DNA from: Deltaproteobacteria bacterium
Lineage (GTDB): Bacteria; Desulfobacterota_C; Deferrisomatia; Deferrisomatales; JACRMM01
Direction of reading: 5' to 3'
DNA: 19,400 nucleotides
Assembly (NCBI GenBank): GCA_016218905.1
Contig: JACRCS010000760.1
Location: 1 to 19,400 of the forward strand
Positions 1 to 8,437 of the stretch are shown piece after piece. Made by a program: the position numbers and the translations under genes. The notes beneath the pieces are model-generated. The model was given only the letters and a program-made list of their open reading frames with translations, was not told the origin of the DNA and ran no database searches. Position 1 is the first letter of the stretch; the number at the start of each line of letters is the position of its first letter.

Positions 1-1
1 C

Positions 2-142
2 ATCATCGAAAGGTCGGCGCCCGTGCCGGAGCCCGGAACGATCGCCCTTTTCGGCGGCGGGCTCCTTATGCTTCCAGGGCGCCCGGGCGGCGGCGAACCG
101 CGGCCGTTGACGCAGGTCACTATATTGCCTATGCTGCAATAG
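2..142 (+). CDS. C-terminal end of a probable PEP-CTERM protein (5' end outside window)
   Basis: The frame starting at base 2 stays open for 46 codons and ends in TAG at 140-142. Near its beginning it encodes VPEPGTIALFGGGLLML, which matches the PEP-CTERM sorting signal: a Pro-Glu-Pro motif followed by a short hydrophobic stretch. In this family the tail directs an exported protein to exosortase, which cleaves it, and the protein then joins the envelope or exopolysaccharide matrix. The usual final cluster of arginines is missing here, and the frame continues for about 22 Gly/Pro-rich residues. A +1 shift near base 64 would give a short Arg-containing end stopping at TGA 108-110, closer to the family norm, so the true end may be damaged. 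Only the tail is visible, so nothing can be said of the mature protein. The TAG overlaps the next gene's GTG by one base. Confidence 0.42.
   Translation: MIERSAPVPEPGTIALFGGGLLMLPGRPGGGEPRPLTQVTILPMLQ
107..135 (+). promoter_or_regulatory. Sigma70-type promoter of the toxin-antitoxin pair
   Basis: TTGACG at 107-112 and TATGCT at 130-135 are separated by exactly 17 bases. The expected transcription start, about seven bases after the -10 box, falls at or next to the GTG start codon at 142. The mRNA would therefore be leaderless or nearly so, which agrees with the lack of any SD in front of that codon. Confidence 0.6.
123..141. promoter_or_regulatory. Palindrome over the -10 box, candidate autoregulatory operator
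   Basis: TATTGC at 123-128 and GCAATA at 136-141 form a perfect inverted repeat around a seven-base centre that holds the -10 hexamer. The symmetry extends imperfectly outward as CACTAT...AGTG. A dyad at this spot is typical of toxin-antitoxin autoregulation. The winged-helix protein encoded at 423 is the obvious candidate to bind it, but this is inference. Confidence 0.45.
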
Positions 143-420
143 TGAGTGCAAAGCTGGTCCTTCGAGACAAGATAATTGCCGGCGATCTGGTCATCGAGCG
201 CACTGTCTGGCAGTTACCCGAGCCGACTTCCGACCGGCCACAAGGGCTCAAGTACAGTCTCTATTGCGGCAAGAAGGGCACGTGCCTCGTGCGCTACGAC
301 AATGAATCCGGGAAGGGCGATCACGTCCACTACGGAGCCGACGAGAAGCCGTACCGGTTCACCACGCTCACTCAGCTCCTGCTCGACTTCGCTCACGACG
401 TGCGGCGGTACGCGGGGTAA
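142..420 (+). CDS. TumE-like toxin (DUF6516 family)
   Basis: A 92-residue protein with the DUF6516 signature: a beta-rich N-terminal half (RDKIIAGDLVIERTVWQLPE), then RYDNESGKGDHVHYG at about residues 50-64, and a C-terminal YRFTTLTQLLLDFAHDV segment. The RYDN-GKGDH-H core is the most conserved part of these small proteins, which are toxins paired with a winged-helix antitoxin; the molecular target is not evident from the sequence. The start is GTG at 142, with no SD and a promoter placed so that the message would begin at that codon. The antitoxin gene follows after two bases, so the two genes are co-transcribed. The order is toxin first. The family assignment is by motif recall. Confidence 0.72.
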   Translation: MSAKLVLRDKIIAGDLVIERTVWQLPEPTSDRPQGLKYSLYCGKKGTCLVRYDNESGKGDHVHYGADEKPYRFTTLTQLLLDFAHDVRRYAG

Positions 421-422
421 CC

Positions 423-791
423 ATGCGAAAGGCGATCATCGGGGTCGACACGGTCGAAAAGACGTTGGAGCGCTCGCTTACGATCGCGCGAGCCTTTGAT
501 GCTGGCGAGAACCTGCCCGAGGCGGACTACCATCTGGGCTTCTCCACCGCTGCTGAGCTCTTTGCAGAGCTCACGCCCAAGAGGATGCAGACGCTCGAGG
601 CACTCAAGGCTTCGGGTGCCCAGAGCATCTACCAGCTGGCGAAGCGGCTCTGCCGAAACTACTCGAACGTCCACTCGGACGTGGCGAAGCTCCTGGAGCT
701 CGGGCTTGCCGAGAAGGACAGCGACGGGCGCGTCTTCGTGCCCTGGGACGAAGTCGAGATCCACCTCACCCTCGGCCGACGCGCGGCGTAG
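423..791 (+). CDS. Winged-helix antitoxin/transcriptional regulator (HVO_A0114-like)
   Basis: A 122-residue protein. Residues about 50-105 form a MarR/ArsR-like winged helix: LTPKRMQTLEALKASGAQSI, then YQLAKRLCRNYSNVHSDVAKL as helix-turn-helix, then a wing around EKDSDGRVFVPWDEVEI. This layout is that of the HVO_A0114-type DNA-binding partners of DUF6516 toxins. ATG 423 lies two bases after the toxin stop, with GGGG at the end of the toxin gene as a modest SD. It probably neutralises the toxin and represses the shared promoter through the palindrome at 123-141; both roles are inferred from family and context. Confidence 0.7.
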   Translation: MRKAIIGVDTVEKTLERSLTIARAFDAGENLPEADYHLGFSTAAELFAELTPKRMQTLEALKASGAQSIYQLAKRLCRNYSNVHSDVAKLLELGLAEKDSDGRVFVPWDEVEIHLTLGRRAA

Positions 792-957
792 CTTCAACGT
801 CTTCAGGCGCTTTCGCGCTTACTTCCGCGCCTCGGGTTCTTCGAACGTCTGAGAGGTGTCTTCGATGGGGCCCAGCCAGATAACCTGCGAAGCGAGCAGC
901 GTTCCGGCCGCCCCCCCAAGGGTTACGGCCGCTTACCGCAACCCCTGTTCCTTTCAA

Positions 958-985
958 TGGCGCGCCAAGCAGGACTCGAACCTGA
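958..985 (-). other. tRNA 3'-end-like fragment (T arm, 3' acceptor strand, CCA)
   Basis: Read on the minus strand, 985 to 958 gives TCAGG-TTCGAGT-CCTGC, then a seven-base acceptor-like strand TTGGCGC, a discriminator G and CCA. Four of the five T-stem pairs form and the loop fits TTCRANY. I found no anticodon arm, D arm or complementary GCGCCAA 5' strand in the 60 bases upstream on that strand, so this is not a full tRNA gene. Such fragments are often left at attachment sites of elements that integrate into tRNA genes. It lies just beyond the 3' end of the ATPase pseudogene. Confidence 0.4.
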
Positions 986-1026
986 GCGATTGAATCGGGA
1001 CGAGTCGGAAACCGTGGAAGGTCCCG

Positions 1027-2185
1027 CTAGGCTGACGGCGCAAGTCCCCGCTGAACGGCGTCCAGTTGGGACAGGGGGAGGAAGGCAACCCGGTCCTCTG
1101 CCTCGTAAGCGTGTCTTCCCGGATGAACCACCCACAGCCGTTCGAGAGCCAAGTCCTCCAGTGCGACTCGCATCGATCGGGTGAGCGTGGGGGCCTCGGT
1201 GAACTTTACCTCCACGCCGTACCGCCGCCCGCGATGGAAGAAGAGGAGGTCGAGCTCCGCTCCGCCGTGTGTGGCCCAGAAGTACGCCTGGGGCGGGAGC
1301 ACCACCCGGAGAACCTGTTCCAGAGCGAAGCCCTCCCACGACGCCCCGACCCGCGGATGGCCGGTGAGGCTCGGAAGGTCCGGCAGATCGAGGAGGCCGT
1401 GGAGTAGGCCGGAATCGCGCAAGTAGATCTTGGGGGCCTTCACTTGGCGCTTGGCCACGTTCTCGTGCCAGGGCTGGAGTTGCCGCACCATGAAGGTGCC
1501 CGTCAGCAGGTCGAGGTAACGGCGGACAGTTTTGTCTGTAAGCCCCATAGCGCGGCCCAGCTCCGACGCGTTCCACGTCTGGCCGTGGTAGTGGGCGAGC
1601 ATGGTCCAGAACCTGCGCATGGCTGCCGGAGGGACGGTCATGCCCACCTGCGGCACGTCGCGCTCGAGGAAGGTCCGGATGAAGCCTTCCCGCCACGCGA
1701 CGCTGTCCTCCTCCGACGCGGCGAGGTACGACCGCGGCAGCCCGCCCCGGAGCCACAGGCGCTGCCACTCCCCCAGGCCGACTTCCATCAGGTCGAATCC
1801 TCCGAGCTCCACGAACTCGATGCGGCCGGCCAGGGTCTCTGAGGCGCCACGCACGATCTCCGGAGACGCGCTCCCCAGCACCAGGAAGCGCGCTCGTGTC
1901 TCTTCCCGGTCCACGACGACCCGTAGCGCCGAAAGGAGCTCGGGCATGGCCTGCACCTCGTCCAGAATGACCAGTCCGTCAGCGGAGCCGAGCGCCATCT
2001 CCGGATTCTGCAACCGACGCCGGTCTGGTACTGATTCCAGGTCGTAGTACGTCGAGCTGCGATTCCCGCCCGAATTCTTTGGCGAGCGTGGTCTTGCCGC
2101 ATTGCCGAGGCCCCAGGAGGGCGGTTACCGGGGACCGGCGGGTCGCTGCATCGAGGGAGTGGAGGAAGCGAGGCCGTGGAAGCAT
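1027..2185 (-). pseudogene. AAA ATPase with DUF4143 domain, frameshifted
   Basis: Two overlapping frames make up one recognisable protein. The first begins at ATG 2185 with MLPRPRFLHSLDAA and the Walker A motif LLGPRQCGKTTLA (about residues 23-35). The second continues as YDLESVPDRRRLQNPEMALG, then Walker B GLVILDEVQ, a small winged-helix segment (ELGRAMGLTDKTVRRYLDLL) and the nuclease-like DUF4143 end GGAELDLLFFHRGRRYGVEVKF. The join needs a single frame change near 2047-2053, where four bases (GTAC) occupy the place of one codon. No slippery heptamer is visible, so a mutation or sequencing error is more likely than programmed frameshifting. Intact relatives are about 380-400 residues, often found in accessory regions, with poorly known function. 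The gene converges on the toxin-antitoxin pair. Confidence 0.75.
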
Positions 2186-2198
2186 GGAAGCAACTCTA

Positions 2199-2237
2199 TC
2201 CTTGAAAATTCGGAGCAGCGATCCGAATCTTCAAGGA
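2199..2237. promoter_or_regulatory. 16-bp inverted repeat upstream of the ATPase pseudogene
   Basis: Bases 2199-2214 (TCCTTGAAAATTCGGA) pair with 2222-2237 (TCCGAATCTTCAAGGA) with one mismatch around a seven-base centre, GCAGCGA. The structure begins 14 bases upstream of the ATPase start codon. The AAGGA at its inner end on the minus strand is also the only SD-like stretch, so folding could hide it. It may be an operator, a translation-controlling hairpin or a remnant of a mobile end. No T-run follows, so it is not a normal terminator. Confidence 0.5.
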
Positions 2238-2296
2238 AGTGGTAGGAGGACCCCGACCGCGGAGCCCGAAGCGAACACGCCGATCCCGCCGGAAAC

Positions 2297-2329
2297 AAAA
2301 GACCCCTCCCGTTCCGGGAGGGGTCTTTT
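2297..2329 (-). terminator. Intrinsic terminator of nifJ (bidirectional shape)
   Basis: AAAAGACCCCTCCCG at 2297-2311 pairs perfectly with 2315-2329 around a three-base loop. On the minus strand the stem ends in TTTTGTTT, a classic intrinsic terminator 20 bases past the nifJ stop. The plus strand also ends in TTTT, so the element could stop transcription from both sides. Confidence 0.9.
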
Positions 2330-2348
2330 AATCAACCGGCCCCGAATC

Positions 2349-5912
<3,564 letters not shown>

Positions 5913-6163
5913 GGTTCCTCCTCGTCGGCTCGGTCGTCCCGCGCGATCCACGGGATCACAGCGGCGGAGAGGGCGTTTACGGGACCGAGTCGAAGGTCCG
6001 GTGGCGCAGCCCTCGGGTCATGAGAGAGCAAGAACGTGCAGCGTGGTAAGATCGAGCCCCTTCCGGCCAGAGCGTTTCTCCCGGGAAGGGGAGGACCGCG
6101 CCGACCGTGGCCGACTCGATTCGGATGAGCGGGTGCCGCGGGCGGGTTGAATCTGGACGCTTG

Positions 6164-6388
6164 TCAGAGATCCGGATGATAGCCGGAGCGGTACCAGATC
6201 AGAGCTTGAGCCGCCGAAGGGAACGACCGGCGATGGCTCGCGAGCTCACGGAGGACGGCCAGGCTCTCTTCCCACTGCGCCCCCGCTCGGAGCAGCTCGG
6301 CCTGCAGCAAGACCTGCGCGCTGCGGACCGCCGCCGGGCGGGTCACGTCGTCGGGAATCCTTTCGAAAGCACTGCCGCCTTCCGCCAT
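6164..6388 (-). CDS. Small hypothetical protein, 74 residues
   Basis: I do not recognise this protein. From ATG 6388 the frame gives 74 residues starting MAEGGSAFERIPDD, with helical, Ala/Leu/Arg-rich sequence (SAQVLLQAELLRAGAQWEES, then LAVLRELASHRRSFPSAAQA) resembling a single TPR-like hairpin. GGGAGG lies about 11 bases before the ATG, and a promoter candidate sits further upstream at 6436-6465. The open frame extends upstream to 6661, but that part is the shadow of the SAM hydrolase gene. An overlapping plus-strand frame (from 6107) is also open but has less protein-like composition. It lies between the SAM hydrolase and nifJ on the same strand. No transmembrane or signal segment is seen. 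Confidence 0.45.
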   Translation of the reverse strand: MAEGGSAFERIPDDVTRPAAVRSAQVLLQAELLRAGAQWEESLAVLRELASHRRSFPSAAQALIWYRSGYHPDL

Positions 6389-6435
6389 GAGGCTTCGTTC
6401 CTCCCTAGTTCGCTGCGTACAAAACCGATTCAGCC

Positions 6436-6465
6436 TATATATCCTGACGACGGGGCAAATCTCAA
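6436..6465 (-). promoter_or_regulatory. Promoter candidate for the 74-residue gene
   Basis: On the minus strand, TTGAGA (6465-6460) and TATATA (6441-6436) are 18 bases apart. The -35 box overlaps the stop codon of the SAM hydrolase, so the small gene could be expressed independently. The very AT-rich -10 region stands out in this GC-rich DNA. Confidence 0.4.
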
Positions 6466-7226
6466 GTGCATAGAAGCACTGGATCGCCGGATTGGAGGCG
6501 CAGTCGCTCCCGGGCGCTCCCGTTTCGGACCGCCACCTCGAGGCGCCCGGAGGAGCCGACGAGCGCCAGGGGAGAGCCCTCCGACACGGAAGCGTACGTC
6601 GGAACGACCGGGATGGCCTCGTCGCGGACGCGGAGGGTGCGGGCGTCGTAGGAGATCTCACCGGCCCGAATCGAAGTGAGGGCGTTGCCGAAGCGGTCGA
6701 AGGAGAGGATGGTTCCGGCGAGACCCTCGGGGGTCATCCGGGCGCGGGGGAGGGGGAGCCGGACCATCTCGGCGAGGGGAGGACCGAAAGAGCTCGAGGG
6801 CGCGCCCGCCGCCAGGTGCGCGGCGGCCGGCGCGAAGACGTCCCTGCCGTGAAACGTTCGGCTCACGGGCCGGAGTCGGTAGGCGGGATTCTCGACGGAG
6901 CGCAGGTCCCGGATCTCGGCGGCGTCGAGGAAGGAGAGGAGGCCGTTGTCGGGCGCGAGGAAGCTGCCGTGCCCGGTCACCGCCAGGAGCGCGCGCCGGT
7001 CCGTACCGACGCCGGGATCGACGACGGCCAGGTGGATCGTATCCGGGGGGAAGTAGGGCCGCGCCGCCTCGAGCGTTAGGCAGCCCGCGAGCACGTCCTG
7101 GGGCGGCACGGCGTGGCTCACGTCGACGACGGTCGCGCCGGGGCACAAGCCGAGGACGACGCCCTTTACGATGCCGACGTAGGCGTCTTCCAGCCCGAAA
7201 TCCGTCGTCAGGGCGATGATCGGCAT
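6462..7226 (-). CDS. SAM hydrolase, S-adenosyl-L-methionine hydroxide adenosyltransferase (DUF62)
   Basis: A 254-residue protein of the DUF62 family, whose members hydrolyse S-adenosylmethionine to adenosine and methionine. Family motifs appear in order: LTTDFG at 6-11, AVVDPGVGT at 67-75, APDNGLL at 91-97, FHGRDVFAPAAAHLA at 125-139 and FDRFGN at 176-181. The Asp-Arg-His set typical of hydroxide-using members is present (D70, R77, H126), with the D-to-R spacing seen in the archaeal enzymes, so hydrolysis rather than halogenation is expected. Length is normal. The start ATG 7226 has GGAGG eight bases upstream. It is divergent from the tiny plus-strand unit at 7255. A possible minus-strand -10 box (TAAGAA, 7279-7274) overlaps that unit's promoter. 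Confidence 0.9.
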   Translation of the reverse strand: MPIIALTTDFGLEDAYVGIVKGVVLGLCPGATVVDVSHAVPPQDVLAGCLTLEAARPYFPPDTIHLAVVDPGVGTDRRALLAVTGHGSFLAPDNGLLSFLDAAEIRDLRSVENPAYRLRPVSRTFHGRDVFAPAAAHLAAGAPSSSFGPPLAEMVRLPLPRARMTPEGLAGTILSFDRFGNALTSIRAGEISYDARTLRVRDEAIPVVPTYASVSEGSPLALVGSSGRLEVAVRNGSARERLRLQSGDPVLLCT

Positions 7227-7254
7227 GGGTTACGCCTCCAATCCCCTCCTTGCC

Positions 7255-7283
7255 TTGACACCCCCGGAGCCGGTTCTTAGACT
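7255..7283 (+). promoter_or_regulatory. Strong sigma70-type promoter of a tiny transcription unit
   Basis: TTGACA at 7255-7260 and TAGACT at 7278-7283 are exactly 17 bases apart, giving a perfect -35 box and a good -10 box. Transcription would start near 7290, about 20 bases before a perfect SD. This is the closest match to the consensus -35 found in the window. Confidence 0.65.
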
Positions 7284-7325
7284 CTTCCCTGTTTCGCCCA
7301 TCCCAGAAGGAAGGAGGTGAGCACG

Positions 7326-7400
7326 ATGAAGCGCTTCATGCTTCCGCGCGTCGCCCACTGTAGCGAGGGCTGCCCTAGAGAGTCCTGGGCACGACGTTAA
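7326..7400 (+). CDS. 24-residue ORF (possible small protein or leader peptide)
   Basis: ATG 7326 opens a 24-codon frame ending in TAA 7398-7400. The peptide is strongly basic, with two cysteines (HCSEGC) and a C-terminal SWARR. It has no family I know. The start is convincing: AAGGAGGTGA (7311-7320), fully complementary to the usual 16S 3' end, lies at good spacing and is served by the promoter at 7255. The stop codon falls in the loop of the hairpin at 7378-7414 and a terminator follows at 7433. No plus-strand gene follows for several kilobases, so a conventional leader-peptide role for a downstream gene is unlikely. It could be a free small protein or the translated part of a regulatory RNA. 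Confidence 0.5.
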   Translation: MKRFMLPRVAHCSEGCPRESWARR

Positions 7401-7414
7401 ACTGCCCAACTCTC
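7378..7414 (+). ncRNA. Structured 3' region of the tiny transcript
   Basis: GAGAGT (7378-7383) pairs with ACTCTC (7409-7414) and TGGGCA (7386-7391) with TGCCCA (7403-7408). This gives a 12-pair stem with a two-base bulge and an 11-base loop containing the TAA of the 24-codon ORF. TGCCC at 7371-7375 could instead pair with GGGCA at 7387-7391, so two folds compete. A translating ribosome would disrupt this hairpin. Whether it is a functional RNA is inference. Confidence 0.4.
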
Positions 7415-7432
7415 CCCCGTTGCCCGTAGAAT

Positions 7433-7452
7433 CGCCCGCTTCGCGGGCGTTT
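7433..7452 (+). terminator. Intrinsic terminator of the tiny transcription unit
   Basis: CGCCCGC (7433-7439) and GCGGGCG (7443-7449) form a perfect seven-pair stem on a TTC loop, followed by TTTCGCTT. The T-run is short but acceptable for GC-rich genomes. It would end a transcript of about 165 bases. Confidence 0.55.
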
Positions 7453-7477
7453 CGCTTCCTGGAGGGGAGCGCCCCAG

Positions 7478-7498
7478 CGCCCCAAGGATGGGGCGTTT
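7478..7498 (+). terminator. Second hairpin, possible back-up terminator
   Basis: CGCCCC (7478-7483) pairs with GGGGCG (7490-7495) across AAGGAT and is followed by TTT. It lies 25 bases past the first terminator and just beyond the 3' end of the minus-strand operon. On the minus strand no T-run follows, so it would act mainly on plus-strand transcripts. Confidence 0.35.
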
Positions 7499-7513
7499 GC
7501 GTAGGGGTCGTTC

Positions 7514-8062
7514 TCAGGAGCCTTGCCGGTAGAGGCTCGCGATCAGGTTCTCCTTCACGCTACCCAGCTTCTCCGGATGCTTGATGGTTGCCAGGCGCTG
7601 CCACGCGGGCCACGGGCCGAGGAGCGTCTCGTAGGGGTTTCCGCACGCCCGGGAGGAGAAGACCGCCTTTCCCGGAAAGCGGCTCGCGAGCACGGTCCGG
7701 AGGAGGCTGACGAGCTCGTCCCGGCGCTCTTCGCTCTCGGTGTGGAAGACGACGGCGCAGGTGCTCCGGCCCACCCCGCCCCCGAGCTTCCCGAGCACCG
7801 GTTCGGCCGGAAACGCCTCTCCGAAGGCCTCCAGGATCCGCTGGCACTCCTCCGGGCCGGAGGCGACCACCGTCACCTTCCAGCACGTCCACGCCTCCCG
7901 CAGCTCGATGCGCGGAGTGCCCGCCTTGAGCTGCTCGAGGAGCCCCGAGAGGCACGGGAGGCAGCGCCGGTAGAGCCTCTCCTTCGTCTTCGTGAGGTAG
8001 GGATCGGTCTCGAAGCTGATCCACCCCTCCCGGGAGGGCCTACGGCCGAGGTGGATCGGCAT
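7514..8062 (-). CDS. Hypothetical protein, 182 residues, last gene of the glrK-like operon
   Basis: I do not recognise this protein. It is soluble and mixed alpha/beta, with no signal peptide or membrane segment. Four features stand out: a CLPC pair near residue 34, the stretch EAWTCWKVTVVASGPEECQR, a glycine-rich GKLGGGVGRSTCAVVFHTES, and a C-terminal half rich in aromatic and basic residues ending SVKENLIASLYRQGS. The alternation of GP-EEC-RIL-AF and SEERRDELVSLL could reflect two related alpha/beta halves, but this is a guess. Its ATG overlaps the TGA of the upstream permease gene by one base (TGATG), so the two are probably translationally coupled. That suggests a role linked to the permease or the two-component system. 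Confidence 0.7.
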   Translation of the reverse strand: MPIHLGRRPSREGWISFETDPYLTKTKERLYRRCLPCLSGLLEQLKAGTPRIELREAWTCWKVTVVASGPEECQRILEAFGEAFPAEPVLGKLGGGVGRSTCAVVFHTESEERRDELVSLLRTVLASRFPGKAVFSSRACGNPYETLLGPWPAWQRLATIKHPEKLGSVKENLIASLYRQGS

Positions 8063-8427
8063 CAGCGGCCGAAGATCATCCGGAGAGACATCAGGAAGAT
8101 GACGACGCCGAAGGCCCTGCGGAGCGCCGCCGCCGGGAGCGCCACGGCGAGCTTCCCCCCGAGGAGCCCTCCGACGAAGAAGCCCGCGCAGATGAGCAGC
8201 GCGGCCTTCACGTCCACGTAGCCGGCCTTGTAGTACGTCCAGGCGGCCAGGAGCCCGATGGGGGGGACCATGAGCGCGAGCGCCGTCCCCTGGGCCTGGT
8301 GCTGGGTGAAGCCCAGGAGCCAGACGAGCGCGGGAATGATGATCACCGCGCCACCGATGCCGATGAGGCCGCTGACCGTCCCCGCGAGCACGCCGAGGAG
8401 GACGTAGGCCGTCACCCCGTCCAACAT
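8062..8427 (-). CDS. Half-size TauE/SafE family membrane permease
   Basis: A 121-residue, very hydrophobic protein with about four membrane helices: 9-30 (LLGVLAGTVSGLIGIGGAVIII), 48-65, 75-97 (ALLICAGFFVGGLLGGKLAV) and 104-118. The GLIGIGG motif near the N-terminus and the GTALALMVPP stretch are typical of TauE/SafE transporters, which export or take up sulfite, sulfonates and other small organic anions. Full-length members have about 250 residues in two related halves; this has only one half and is complete at both ends, so it would have to work as a dimer. AGGAG overlaps the stop of the upstream regulator gene and serves as its SD. The substrate is unknown. Confidence 0.82.
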   Translation of the reverse strand: MLDGVTAYVLLGVLAGTVSGLIGIGGAVIIIPALVWLLGFTQHQAQGTALALMVPPIGLLAAWTYYKAGYVDVKAALLICAGFFVGGLLGGKLAVALPAAALRRAFGVVIFLMSLRMIFGR

Positions 8428-8437
8428 GCGCCTCTCC

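Noticed and set aside
958..1040. Complete tRNA gene on the minus strand
   Set aside because: Only the T arm and 3' acceptor side are present; no anticodon arm, D arm or 5' acceptor strand could be found.
6057..6091. CCCCTTCC/GGAAGGGG hairpin between the small gene and nifJ as a terminator
   Set aside because: The loop is 19 bases and no T-run follows on either strand; it is probably chance in GC-rich DNA.
6107..6679. 190-codon plus-strand frame with GGGGAGG in front of a GTG
   Set aside because: The SD is suggestive, but the protein is low-complexity and much of it is antisense to the SAM hydrolase 3' end; no family features are seen.
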